A stretch of 64,000 bases of DNA. Source: Anabaena cylindrica PCC 7122. Lineage in GTDB: Bacteria; Cyanobacteriota; Cyanobacteriia; Cyanobacteriales; Nostocaceae. The notes below the pieces were generated by a model. That model was not told the DNA's origin and searched no databases. It was given only the letters and a program-made list of their open reading frames with translations. The stretch lies in assembly GCF_000317695.1 (NCBI RefSeq), contig NC_019774.1, positions 33,607 to 97,606 on the forward strand, given 5' to 3'. Position 1 is the stretch's first letter, and each line of letters begins with the position of its first letter. Made by a program: the position numbers and the translations under genes. This document shows, one piece after another, positions 28,501 through 36,228 of this stretch.

Positions 28501-28798
28501 CCAAGCAAATGCCTTGCAAGAACGCTTACAATCACGCTCTTCCGACTTTTCAGCCAATAGTATTGGCACAGTCCACACCTTCCAAGGTGGTCAGAAATCT
28601 GCGATAATCTTCTCAACTCGCCAATCAGAACCTACTGATAGCCTCTGGTTTATTAATCGCAAACCGAATTTACTCAATGTTGCTGTCAGCCGAGCCAGAG
28701 AACTGTTTATCCTTGTGGGGAATTTAGACAGACTTTCTGAAGGTGGTTATACCAAGCAATTAGTAGAATATATCCAGCAATTCGGTGAGATACGATAA
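25544..28798 (+). CDS. Dna2/Upf1-like superfamily 1 helicase/ATPase
   Basis: A 1084-residue SF1B-type helicase starting at ATG behind AGGAGG. Motifs in order are Walker A GPPGNGKTTLL (about residue 275), STNNHAVNNV (motif Ia), Walker B VIVDEAGQIPPHQ (about 800), GDPLQLEP (motif III), YRCVP (motif IV region), IGTVHTFQGGQKSAIIFSTR (motif V) and NVAVSRARELF (motif VI). Between motifs Ia and II is a long insert: coiled-coil Gln-rich stretches plus a Ser/Pro-rich low-complexity linker that contains two copies of the in-frame palindrome-encoded RRNVSPN and a repeated LLQTIK(L)/LLQRIK run. The N-terminal domain is unrecognised. Following parAB and preceding the mobilisation genes, it probably serves plasmid replication, transfer or defence; the role is not proven. 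Confidence 0.82.
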   Translation: MAQESQIRDLLQTWLHYIHIENLTNAKVEAGDEDQPHIWDSGVNLVGDKLLLDESLFKQLKQPFKTSKTKPQAKPQANPPSIAVAFPQLYLIEGNRRQFRPLFTIDISPIFDGNYRQSGWDLTTLEFQPIIPNLMQWYGLEEETAESLVTKEGLKVFLETTFNRPFKTLQDWIGLISLPPFPVRSKLLPYLLNFGYVAFNHNLNKDFQKISEQRKWNWAVPGHPAYEYLFGQPIAPQHNLLFLGAFPTLPPDDYQAQALKHCQSQPLTAVIGPPGNGKTTLLLHKIAQQVVHRAVQLATDGEDESNLTLVTSTNNHAVNNVEELLESHFPQNGFYLSGGSKELVDIQVLPKLQAALDSLARETFNPTAWESAKQQLLALVQQLQFHIKQDEYYQQQKIADEQLLEQLDRDVQRLQEAINSFLQVNPQFRRNVSPNSDFELQPPLSANSSLEPYSPLSANSSQNDPEPQSPLPFNQSPNYYWDFQPTSPIEPVDVTSESRRNVSPNLDIGFPPSSSRTPLRHYSDSQPPSPLNSSRDYSKFPLEAYQQIEQHLNTASHSLPHESTRQFLGQNHNWLIRLLQTIKLLQTIKLLQRIKLWQKIKRFWQKITRNSPRHILKRLHKQIEMPVLATLATPFPFQIPLTIESLVAAHQSVFLLLKEVSDWQQQQNQLNHRQQHLELLQRQLTDRQHQQQQIQNRLATYPNQDFYSRFYSELHTLQVQLFESAWQFQQQEAQRRKDEVMAAIKTYIGVLNNEWDAFRQMSLHWRNIYRDISLLFPVFLSTLHSIRRLFPYPDSGCINQVIVDEAGQIPPHQVFPVLVRCRHALIVGDPLQLEPVINLSDQKKEEYRGKSFLERGLTDADYDCYSPTATTAYHRAAGASAQPEDIGNGIILKYHYRCVPVIADISDRLCNYGMIIKTESKPSLLGANLIAYHVEGKPENHINWAEVDVVETLIAQLLEAGYSFNAPSNQNTSNQNTIGIISPYRRQANALQERLQSRSSDFSANSIGTVHTFQGGQKSAIIFSTRQSEPTDSLWFINRKPNLLNVAVSRARELFILVGNLDRLSEGGYTKQLVEYIQQFGEIR
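26827..26846. repeat. 20-bp palindrome, helicase copy 1
   Basis: A second exact copy of TAGGAGAAACGTTTCTCCTA; here the flanking T/A extends the palindrome to 22 bp. It is in frame and encodes FRRNVSPN in the low-complexity insert of the helicase. Confidence 0.8.
27037..27056. repeat. 20-bp palindrome, helicase copy 2
   Basis: A third exact copy of the same 20-mer, 210 bp after copy 1, so the frame is identical. It encodes SRRNVSPN within the same insert. Confidence 0.8.
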
Positions 28799-29330
28799 TT
28801 ACAATTGTTGTTTCTTCGTTAAGAATATTTGACCCGCTAACTCTCCAATGTCTGGAAACAATAATCCTTGATGGACAGGAGATTTCTTTACCCCCAACTA
28901 TTCAAAGTATTGAAAAACTCCCCTCGATAAAAAGTGCATTTTTATGCACAAATATAGCGGTTATCATTTGAATAAAGTACAGGTTTTTCGTCATCCCTTC
29001 AGTAATCTAATAACCTGGGTATATTGCACTTAATTGCAAATTTCTATATTCAATTGATTGAAAATGTTACTATTGATGGATGCTGCTTGCATAACCAACC
29101 CAATAATGTAGAATTCAGGCACAACACACGTGGTTATAGCACCATTACTAGGGAAGCAAGCAGGGAGGACGTATATACAAAATTTTAAAATTTGCTAAAT
29201 CTTAGAGTGCAATCGCTATCCGCATCAACCTTCAGCCAATTATTTTCAGATTGTCTCACATCTTCTCTAGAATCGCATATTGCTATTTATTCTAAAACCT
29301 TCTCAATTGTCACCCCTTCAGCTCGTTGCT
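28799..29330. other. 532-bp AT-rich non-coding region before the mobilisation genes (candidate oriT)
   Basis: No gene is supported. The region contains a hairpin GTGCATTTTTATGCAC near 28939 and further AT-rich stretches, directly upstream of mobC and the relaxase gene. Transfer origins usually lie next to these genes, so this is the best oriT candidate in the window; no nic site could be assigned. Confidence 0.3.
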
Positions 29331-29789
29331 ATGACCTCACAACCAGAGCGTAAACAGGATAAAACTTCATCTTTTTTGCTGCGCTTAACTCCGGCAGAAA
29401 AGAGTCGCTGGCATAAAATGGCTGAGTTCTATGCTTTACCCCTAGCTGAATTTATTAGACGACGAGTAGAAGGTCGTCCCATTAGTCCGCCAAAAGTGCC
29501 AGCTATTAATGTGAAAACCAGTCTACAAATGGGACAAGTTGACCTGAGACTGAGACATTTAGAAAAAGATTTACAAACAGCGATCGCACTCCTCTCTCAA
29601 AAACAACCTCTCTCAAAACCAACATACCAGCAGTTAATTAAGCAAATTGGTGACGTAGATGATTTGTTAGGAGAATTGCGCTCAGAATTACGTGAAGTGA
29701 GATTGCAATTATCCGGTGTCGATGACAACAGCGAAAATGAAGCAAGTTCAACAGATGAGTTGGACTTTGATGACGAAGACTGGAATTAG
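29331..29789 (+). CDS. MobC-like plasmid mobilisation accessory protein
   Basis: A 152-residue protein from the ATG at 29331; an earlier TTG frame start at 29280 lacks support. The N-terminal half (LLRLTPAEKSRWHKMAEFYA followed by LPLAEFIRRRVEGR) resembles the ribbon-helix-helix region of MobC/relaxosome proteins. The C-terminal half is a coiled coil with an acidic tail. It lies 157 bp ahead of the relaxase gene on the same strand. Such proteins help the relaxase bind and open oriT. Confidence 0.7.
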   Translation: MTSQPERKQDKTSSFLLRLTPAEKSRWHKMAEFYALPLAEFIRRRVEGRPISPPKVPAINVKTSLQMGQVDLRLRHLEKDLQTAIALLSQKQPLSKPTYQQLIKQIGDVDDLLGELRSELREVRLQLSGVDDNSENEASSTDELDFDDEDWN

Positions 29790-29946
29790 ATGTAGAAGTA
29801 AGTCATCATGGGCTTCCAAGCTTCTGGGAGGTCAGGGAAACGCAGCAAGTAAGTTTTTGGAGGATTAGGATTGGATTAGATGCACAACTTGGTTGTCCTT
29901 CTTTCCTATTGCAGATATCGTTAGACCTTGAAGTGGAGAATGGTAA

Positions 29947-31734
29947 ATGCTGACCAAAGTTGTTCCCACTGGCAATAACCCCGGTGGTCTGCTGCGTTAT
30001 CTCATGGATAAACACAAAGAATTCGAGTTGTATGGTGGCAACATAGCAGGGCAGACTTACACCCAAATCATTCAAGAATGGCGTGCCATATCCCAGCAAA
30101 ATCCTCGCACTGACAAAGATACCAAGCACATCACCATGAGTCCCCACCACACAGACCGCCTCACTCCTGACGACTGGCTAGAAATTGGCAACTTCATGAT
30201 CAACGGACTAGGCTACACCAACAACCTGTGGCTGATGATTAAGCATAAACCCACAGAAAGTCAACTACAGCATAACCCATATGCACCGCCTCACGTTCAT
30301 ATCATGATTCACACCTTTGAATGTGAAAACTTTACCCGCATCAACGACTGGCAAGACAAAAACCGTGCCGAAGAACTGACACGAGAAATCGAGCAACGGT
30401 GGCATCTATATCAACTGACTAAGAGTGCAGAGATTGATTATTCTGCCCCCACCACCGGACAAAAGCGTCGGATGTTGCGAGAACAAGAAGAATATGACAC
30501 CGGATTGCGGAATACACCACCAGCAGAACCAACTAAGCAACGATTGGAACGTATGGTCATTGCCGCCGCTGAAAATCAACCTCACATCCAAATCTTCATC
30601 GGTAGACTTCAGCACCAGGGGGTTGATGTTTACCCTACCATCATTGGTGATGAAATGAAAGGCTTAACCTTTGAGTATGAAGGATTTCGGTGTCGAGGCT
30701 CACAGCTAAAAAACTGTAGCTGGAAAAAACTGCAAACAATCCGGGGAGTTGATTATAACCCCACCCGTGATTTACCTTTTTTAAGAGCGATGGCGAAACG
30801 CCCACTGTATGTCCTGCGGACAGGCTCCGCATTGGCGGAGCCGACCCACCAGAAGGCGATGGCTACGCCCGCCTCCGGCATCGCTATCGACTCCGCTGTG
30901 CCAGCAGCAATTGCTGCTGGGGAACAAATGCAACTATTACCAGAAGACTTGGAGAATCATACCCAGTCTGTATCTGCTAGTACCCAACAGCTATCTGATA
31001 GTAATAAATCTGCATCTGTTCCTAATTCATCTGTATCTGCCAGTAACCAAAATCTTTCTAATCATAATACATCTGCATCTGTTTCTAAACAATCTGTATC
31101 GAGCAATGCTCAATCTTTGTCCATCAGTCCCAAGCAAATTAAATGCACAGCAATGTTTGCAGCAGATATTGACGAGTTACTTTTAGCAAATACAAATTGC
31201 TGCCTTGACAAAGACTTTATCGCCGAGCGAATATCTGCCACTGAAATTTCCTTGCGTCGCACACAAGACCAAAGCGAAATTCTGCGGGCTAGACGTAATA
31301 GTGATAACTGGGAAGCATTACCCACCGAAAGCGAAATGACCCCCTCGGAAGTTCATGCTATGCTTGCCCTCAAAGAAGATTTAATCAAACAATCAGAAAA
31401 TCGCCAACAACAACAACAAGCAGAAACTGTTGCACCCATAGTGGCTGCTCTTTTAAATCTTAAGAAAACAACTCGCTTTACCTGGGAACACTACATTGCG
31501 GAGTGGGATGGAGAGTGTTTAACTTTGGGCAGAACTGGAGATGATTTTCCCATCATGGAAGCAGCTTGGAATAGAGAAATTCAATACTGGGATGTGAGAA
31601 GTTCCTGCCTCTCCCAAGGAACAACTAATTATTTTGTCAAACAAATTTTACCCTATGTAAAGTCAGCACTGCAACAACAACACGAAGCCAGTATCAAGAA
31701 ACAAAGAAGCGAACAAAAACAACTGGAATTGTAG
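29947..31734 (+). CDS. Relaxase/mobilisation nuclease
   Basis: A 595-residue MobA/VirD2-type relaxase. The N-terminal domain shows MLTKVVPTGNNPGGLLRYLM, KHITMSPHHTDRL and the metal-binding histidine motif PPHVHIMIHTF (about residue 120), with a candidate catalytic tyrosine among the early YLM, YGG and YTQ residues. After about residue 285 comes a tract encoded by palindromic repeats (30823-30884), then Ser-rich repeats (SVSASTQQLSDSNKSASVPN) forming a linker, and a C-terminal domain of unknown type. It nicks oriT and pilots DNA during mobilisation. No type IV coupling protein or conjugation genes lie in the window, so the element looks mobilisable, not self-transmissible, as far as seen. Confidence 0.85.
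   Translation: MLTKVVPTGNNPGGLLRYLMDKHKEFELYGGNIAGQTYTQIIQEWRAISQQNPRTDKDTKHITMSPHHTDRLTPDDWLEIGNFMINGLGYTNNLWLMIKHKPTESQLQHNPYAPPHVHIMIHTFECENFTRINDWQDKNRAEELTREIEQRWHLYQLTKSAEIDYSAPTTGQKRRMLREQEEYDTGLRNTPPAEPTKQRLERMVIAAAENQPHIQIFIGRLQHQGVDVYPTIIGDEMKGLTFEYEGFRCRGSQLKNCSWKKLQTIRGVDYNPTRDLPFLRAMAKRPLYVLRTGSALAEPTHQKAMATPASGIAIDSAVPAAIAAGEQMQLLPEDLENHTQSVSASTQQLSDSNKSASVPNSSVSASNQNLSNHNTSASVSKQSVSSNAQSLSISPKQIKCTAMFAADIDELLLANTNCCLDKDFIAERISATEISLRRTQDQSEILRARRNSDNWEALPTESEMTPSEVHAMLALKEDLIKQSENRQQQQQAETVAPIVAALLNLKKTTRFTWEHYIAEWDGECLTLGRTGDDFPIMEAAWNREIQYWDVRSSCLSQGTTNYFVKQILPYVKSALQQQHEASIKKQRSEQKQLEL
30823..30884. repeat. Two palindromic repeats inserted in frame in the relaxase gene
   Basis: GGCTCCGCATTGGCGGAGCC (30823-30842) is a hairpin with an 8-bp stem. 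It is followed at 30856-30884 by a GCGATGGC...GGCATCGC palindrome. Together they encode Ala/Ser/Pro-rich linker residues between the relaxase domain and the Ser-rich region. Their GC content exceeds the surroundings, which suggests insertion of dispersed repeat DNA into a tolerant linker. Confidence 0.6.
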
Positions 31735-31974
31735 CTGGTTTATCTGTTGCACTAATTTATGATTTTACCAAAGAAATGGGTTTAAAGCCTCGCCCACTTC
31801 GACAAGCTCAGTGCATCGCTTCTAAGGCGACTTTGATATAATATTGTCATGAAAACAATAAGTCGGATATTTTTGTAATTAAAATTGTATGTTAAAAAGA
31901 AAGTTTTATAATTTAAAATAAATGGCACATATACAAGTAATATTAAATAAAGATAATGTTGATTAACCTTTTTT

Positions 31975-32331
31975 ATGTCCATTCAAGTCTACGGAATACC
32001 AAACTGCGGAACCTGCAAAAAGGCGTTCAAGTGGCTTCAAGACAACGGTATTGACTATGAGTTTATTAACACCAAAGAAACTCCCCCAACTCGTGAGATG
32101 ATCCAAAACTGGGTAAAGTCTTTGGGTTCTGCTGCTATGCGAAATACCTCCGGTCAATCCTACCGGGCTTTAGGTGATGACAAGAAGACTTGGACAGATG
32201 AGCAGTGGATTGAGGCATTTGCTAACGATGCAATGCTGCTCAAGCGCCCCCTTTTCCTACTGGATGGAACGGCTGTGCTGATAGGCTTCAAGGACAAAGC
32301 TGAAGTAGTCCGGCAAAAGTTGGGACTTTAA
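31975..32331 (+). CDS. ArsC/Spx-family thioredoxin-fold protein
   Basis: A 118-residue protein of the arsenate reductase-related ArsC/Spx/YffB family, thioredoxin fold, with an N-terminal redox motif CGTC in VYGIPNCGTCKKAFKWLQDN. It also shows the family pattern IDYEFINTKETPP, LLKRPLFLLDG and VLIGFK. With two cysteines in CxxC it resembles the YffB/Spx branch more than true arsenate reductases. No arsenic genes are nearby, so a general thiol-redox or regulatory role is more likely. It stands alone, flanked by repeat-rich gaps. Confidence 0.85.
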   Translation: MSIQVYGIPNCGTCKKAFKWLQDNGIDYEFINTKETPPTREMIQNWVKSLGSAAMRNTSGQSYRALGDDKKTWTDEQWIEAFANDAMLLKRPLFLLDGTAVLIGFKDKAEVVRQKLGL

Positions 32332-32475
32332 TATATTCTGCTGGTTGTTAGATGCTCAAATGTCATCGCAGTAGGCTTAACTTATTCGTGTCCTCGTCAC
32401 CTACTGTATTCGGTATTCCGAGTCAGTGTCGGTAGTTCACTAAAGGTAAATTCTCTCATCGTTGGTATGGTAGAG

Positions 32476-32871
32476 TCAGTTTTCTAACCAGTTATCTAAT
32501 TTTAAGTTGGGAATATTAATAAAATCTTTGATATTATTAGTAACGAGAATATCGTCACGAGAACGAGCCACAGCAGCAATTAAAGCATCAAATTCTCCTG
32601 TTGGTTTCCCAATTTTTCTGAGTTCGCTTTGAAGGAGGCCAAATTCGATAGCTGCTTCTATTTCAAATGGTTCTACTGGTAAAAGTTCTGTGAACTGGGC
32701 TAATGTCTCTAGATTTTTGGCTACCTGTTGAGAACAATAAACTCCTTTATAGAGTTCTGAAATTACAATGATGGATAGATAACATTGGCTAAAATAGCGA
32801 TTGAATTTAGTAACAGCTTGGGGATTTTCGTTGAGTAGTGCAATGCAAATGTTGGTATCTAGTAGATACAT
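32476..32871 (-). CDS. VapC-like PIN-domain toxin
   Basis: A 131-residue PIN-domain ribonuclease. Acidic active-site residues are visible in LLDTNICIALL (Asp5), ISELYKGV (Glu), GEFDALIAAVA and DDILVTNNIKDF. It begins within the last codon of the upstream antitoxin gene (TAATG overlap). VapC toxins cleave tRNA or rRNA when not bound by the antitoxin. Such addiction modules are common on plasmids. Confidence 0.85.
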   Translation of the reverse strand: MYLLDTNICIALLNENPQAVTKFNRYFSQCYLSIIVISELYKGVYCSQQVAKNLETLAQFTELLPVEPFEIEAAIEFGLLQSELRKIGKPTGEFDALIAAVARSRDDILVTNNIKDFINIPNLKLDNWLEN

Positions 32872-33158
32872 TAGCCGTTATCCTGATTATCAATTGAGTC
32901 TATAATTCTGCCTTGATAAGTATGGCGTTCTTGGTCGATTTCTGCAAATATTTCGGTTAATTCAGGTTGGTTTTTCCAAGCCCCGAATAATTTATTGAGT
33001 TTTGCTAGTTTCTCCGCTTCTGTTAATGCTTGTTGTCGTTTTGTAATTTTATTCTCAATAAATCCTAAGTCTATTATTATTTCTGTCCCATCGGGAATGT
33101 TATTAAGTGTTTCTAAGATTTCAATATTTTGACCACGTTTTATGCCTCTAACTTTCAT
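32871..33158 (-). CDS. VapB-like antitoxin
   Basis: A 95-residue protein with a short N-terminal beta/AbrB-like element (MKVRGIKRGQNIEILETLNN) and a C-terminal helical part (ALTEAEKLAKLNKLFGAWKN) likely to wrap the toxin. Its ATG lies behind GGAGGAGG. It overlaps the toxin gene by one base, as in many vapBC pairs. Family is inferred from position and size; the DNA-binding domain type is not certain. Confidence 0.7.
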   Translation of the reverse strand: MKVRGIKRGQNIEILETLNNIPDGTEIIIDLGFIENKITKRQQALTEAEKLAKLNKLFGAWKNQPELTEIFAEIDQERHTYQGRIIDSIDNQDNG

Positions 33159-33283
33159 ATTTGATTTCCTCCTCCGCTTGTTAATTGATGACTGTTGAAT
33201 GTTGAATATTTACAATGTATTTGGGTCAATTCCTCTTGCTTGTAACTTAGTTAAAAGAGCTTACATTTGTCCAAGGACTACTC

Positions 33284-33367
33284 TACAACTTCTAATAATA
33301 AGGTTTCTGTACGTGCTGATGTAATGAAATTGGCGTGCAGGGGATGCTGTGTGGGAGTAGAATGGAT
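33284..33367. repeat. 84-bp direct repeat, copy A (possible attachment site)
   Basis: 82 of 84 bases match copy B at 36087-36170 (differences only at one A/C and one A/G position). It begins TACAACTTCTAATAATAAGG and ends AGTAGAATGGAT. It lies 20 bp beyond the stop of the PIN-like gene. The two copies bound a 2.8-kb block with three minus-strand genes. Confidence 0.85.
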
Positions 33368-33387
33368 AATATATTAAAACCCCAGAA

Positions 33388-34038
33388 CTATATAGGGGTA
33401 TCTTCGTCAGACAGAATACATTGCAATTCTTGGTAGATGCTATCTTTTAAGGCAAAATTAGCCTGGAGCATCCCATCAATTAACTCTTGCAATAGATTTG
33501 GGGAGGGACGGGTTTGCCGCACCCATGTATTGAGAATATCTGGAATGGTCAGGAAAGAAATACCTAGCTCCTGAGCAGCTTTGATACAAGCTTTTTTATC
33601 ACTTGAGAGAAAAACAGCTATGAGAGCAGTTCTTAAAGCCAAAACTAAACAAGCAGCCTCACCACGACCCACACCATACGTCTTCATCAAATTTTCCCGT
33701 CTAGGAAGTTCTGCCAACTCTAAAGGCTCAATAAATAGACTCCCCACCTGAATATGGCGCTCAAGCTGAGTCGCATTTTCTAGACGAACCTGAAAACGCT
33801 GTCCTTTGAGTCCTGGTTGTGTTTGCACTTGACGACGGGCATAACGCAGTCCTCTTGCTAATTCACTTAAGTCTTCATCAGCTATATTTAGAGGCAGATT
33901 ATCTTCATCTTGGTTGTAGACTTCAGTAGGAAAGCCAGCTCGTGAAGTATTCAGAGCTTCTAGGAGGATATCAATTCCTTGAGGATGAGCAAATGCAAAC
34001 ACCCTTAGCACCACTGTATCAAGCACAAATTTAGACAT
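33388..34038 (-). CDS. PIN-like nuclease, partner of the XRE-ImmA protein
   Basis: A 216-residue protein with PIN-fold features: N-terminal KFVLDTVVLRVFAF, central GVGRGEAACLVLAL, and SSDKKACIKAAQELGISFLT, as in DUF3368-like putative toxins. The start overlaps the end of the XRE-ImmA gene by 8 bp, so they are translated together. The pair resembles two-gene systems in which an HTH-peptidase protein controls a PIN effector. Activity as a toxin is inferred. Confidence 0.72.
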   Translation of the reverse strand: MSKFVLDTVVLRVFAFAHPQGIDILLEALNTSRAGFPTEVYNQDEDNLPLNIADEDLSELARGLRYARRQVQTQPGLKGQRFQVRLENATQLERHIQVGSLFIEPLELAELPRRENLMKTYGVGRGEAACLVLALRTALIAVFLSSDKKACIKAAQELGISFLTIPDILNTWVRQTRPSPNLLQELIDGMLQANFALKDSIYQELQCILSDEDTPI

Positions 34039-35236
34039 AGACCTCTGCGGAATCTGCCACTTCTTCTTCGTAGAGCCTATCTTCTAATTCAAGATCACTG
34101 ATACCTAGAATTTCAGCCACTCGCCGCAAAGATAGAATTTCCTGAGTCAGCGCACGATAGCTTAGTTCCACAAAAATTCTCGGTAAGCGTTCTTCGGGTG
34201 GTAAAGGACGCACTCCAAACTGATAGGGAGATGGTCCATATCCCAAAGATTTAGCTATAGCCATTGGTTTGACGTTATCAGTAAATGTTTCTATGGGAGC
34301 GCCTAACTTGCGGTCAGCTTCTAGTCGGTAAATTGTAGCTTGATAGCTAACGCCAAAGTAACGAGCAATGTGAGTTGCTTGTTCTGGATGCTTGACTGTC
34401 TTAATTCCCATCACTTCCAGTCGTTCCTGCAATCCCTCCGGGGGAATCAGGAAGTAAGACGCAAACCGATTGGCAAAGTCTTCTAACAAATCAGCCCGCG
34501 CTGAATCACGACACAAAATTGCTGGCCTATCCCAATGAAAAAGGTGGTGGGCAATTTCGTGGCACAGAGTAATTTGAGAGCGAATATAAGCCTGATTTTC
34601 GTTAAATACTACAACTGGACCTAGCTGTGGATGCAAAAAGAACAGACCTGAGATATCCGTTTTCTCTAGCCCCAGAGCAATAGCGAAAACTTGATAGCCT
34701 TGCGCGTCAAGAAACCCCTTGACGTTAAGTAAAGGAGCAATGCCCAAATTATAGTAGCGACGTGCTTTTTGAGCAAATTCTGCTACCTCATAGTCAGTGA
34801 AATTTTCCTTGCCCAGAGCTGCAAACGGGGGATGGGGCTTACCAGGAAAGGGGGTGGCGGTAAGTTGGTAAAGTTCCTCAAAATTGTGAATTTGTTGGAT
34901 GAGTTTAGCAATGCCAGTCTTCCCAGCAATGGCCAGATGATTAGCCAGAGTCCGCAATGCCGTTTCCCAATCTGGCTGCATGGGGGGCTGGTCTGATGTG
35001 CTAACTTCTACAAAAAAGTAGGTTACAGGCACACCATATAGACGAGCCAGCCTATCTACTGTGAGTGCCTCGATTCTCCGCTTACCACTTTCATACTGAC
35101 TGAGTGCAGCAGCAGTAATACCCAATGATTGAGCGGCTTCACTTTGGGTAAATCCTGCCATTTCACGAGCTAGGCGAATTCGTTCTCCCAAACGTATTTC
35201 TGGTGATGGACGGTCAAGGGAATTCAGCACAAACAT
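34031..35236 (-). CDS. XRE-family HTH and ImmA/IrrE metallopeptidase fusion
   Basis: A protein of about 401 residues using the ATG at 35236; a TTG at 35254 or a GTG at 35230 are alternatives because GAGG lies very close to the ATG. The N-terminal XRE helix-turn-helix (LGERIRLAREMAGFTQSEAA, then AALSQYESGKRRIE) is followed by a zinc metallopeptidase M78 domain with HEIAHHLFHWD (HExxH). A C-terminal region with PPEERLPRIFVELSYRALTQ follows. ImmA/IrrE proteins cleave or inactivate partner repressors or act as antitoxins. It lies in the cassette bounded by the 84-bp repeats, directly upstream of the PIN-like gene. Confidence 0.87.
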   Translation of the reverse strand: MFVLNSLDRPSPEIRLGERIRLAREMAGFTQSEAAQSLGITAAALSQYESGKRRIEALTVDRLARLYGVPVTYFFVEVSTSDQPPMQPDWETALRTLANHLAIAGKTGIAKLIQQIHNFEELYQLTATPFPGKPHPPFAALGKENFTDYEVAEFAQKARRYYNLGIAPLLNVKGFLDAQGYQVFAIALGLEKTDISGLFFLHPQLGPVVVFNENQAYIRSQITLCHEIAHHLFHWDRPAILCRDSARADLLEDFANRFASYFLIPPEGLQERLEVMGIKTVKHPEQATHIARYFGVSYQATIYRLEADRKLGAPIETFTDNVKPMAIAKSLGYGPSPYQFGVRPLPPEERLPRIFVELSYRALTQEILSLRRVAEILGISDLELEDRLYEEEVADSAEVYV

Positions 35237-35394
35237 CACCTCTTGAATCTGCAAGTTAACAATATGTTATTTTAGGGACTTCCACATTAATGATTTTAAC
35301 ATATTTCTAGAGTTCGCTACCGTGTAGTATTGCATTTAACCCTAGTTCTTTGCAGGGATGGCATTTAGATTGCCGATACAAAAAAGCTAACAGC

Positions 35395-36075
35395 CTAATT
35401 AACCCTTTCTAAACAAATCATCGGCTCCGGTCCTAGCACCCCACCAACAGTCAAAACTGCTAACGTCCTAGTTTCTTGAGGATACTGTGCCTTAACTTTG
35501 GTTATAGCATCATCCAAATCGGATGCTTGGGCAATGTAAATCTTTTCACCAGTTGTCAGCACCCAAAGAGGTTTAGGCCAGGTATGTCGCGGCTGAAGCA
35601 CAGCTTTATAAACACAGTCATGAGTAAACTGGATTATCTGCTCAAGTATCACATCATTACAGAACTCACCCAACTCGGCTTGGAAAAATCCTCTGAGTTC
35701 TTCATTAGAGATATCTTCGACAACTTGCTCTCTCCCCACGGGCAAATGTTGTTGATGCTGAACGTTCGCCTGTACTAAATTTGACTCAATAAAGCGACTT
35801 ACCTGGGTTGTAATGGAATCAAAGTCCCGCTCCATCAATAAATGCCCTAAGTGTTCCCTCAGCAAAGTTCGGAAATTGCCATCCGAGATATTGATACCAG
35901 ACGTATTGAGATCAACTGAAAACCGCTCTCCCCGACCACAGCCAACTTCCCCGTTAGCAGCATCCTCTGCCTCTATCAACTCCATCAATCGTTTGTGCTG
36001 AATTACACCATTTGTAGAAGATTCAGATTGTGTTAGTGCAGTATCTCCGACAGAGAAAGGAATTGATTGGGTCAT
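35395..36075 (-). CDS. Unknown protein in the repeat-bounded cassette
   Basis: A 226-residue acidic soluble protein with no signal peptide or membrane segment. I do not recognise the family. The C-terminal part (WVLTTGEKIYIAQASDLDDA, then GGVLGPEPMICLERV) looks like a small beta domain, and the middle is helical. Its start lies only 11 bp from copy B of the 84-bp repeat, so its promoter may lie inside the repeat. It precedes the XRE-ImmA gene by about 160 bp on the same strand. Confidence 0.6.
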   Translation of the reverse strand: MTQSIPFSVGDTALTQSESSTNGVIQHKRLMELIEAEDAANGEVGCGRGERFSVDLNTSGINISDGNFRTLLREHLGHLLMERDFDSITTQVSRFIESNLVQANVQHQQHLPVGREQVVEDISNEELRGFFQAELGEFCNDVILEQIIQFTHDCVYKAVLQPRHTWPKPLWVLTTGEKIYIAQASDLDDAITKVKAQYPQETRTLAVLTVGGVLGPEPMICLERVN

Positions 36076-36086
36076 GGCTCTCTCCT

Positions 36087-36170
36087 TACAACTTCTAATA
36101 ATAAGGTTTCTGTACGTGCTGATGTCATGAAATTGGCGTGCAGGGGATGCTGTGTGGGGGTAGAATGGAT
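36087..36170. repeat. 84-bp direct repeat, copy B (possible attachment site)
   Basis: Partner of copy A at 33284-33367, same orientation. It lies 58 bp upstream of the tyrosine recombinase start and 11 bp from the start of the divergent unknown gene. It may hold recombination sites, a shared promoter, or both. Confidence 0.85.
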
Positions 36171-36228
36171 CGTAAGTTATTAAAACTTTCGTTTACCCAA
36201 GAAAATTAGGCGCAAGCACGCTCTTTCA

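Noticed and set aside
31975..32331. True arsenate reductase
   Set aside because: The CxxC motif and lack of ars genes favour the Spx/YffB-like branch of the ArsC family.
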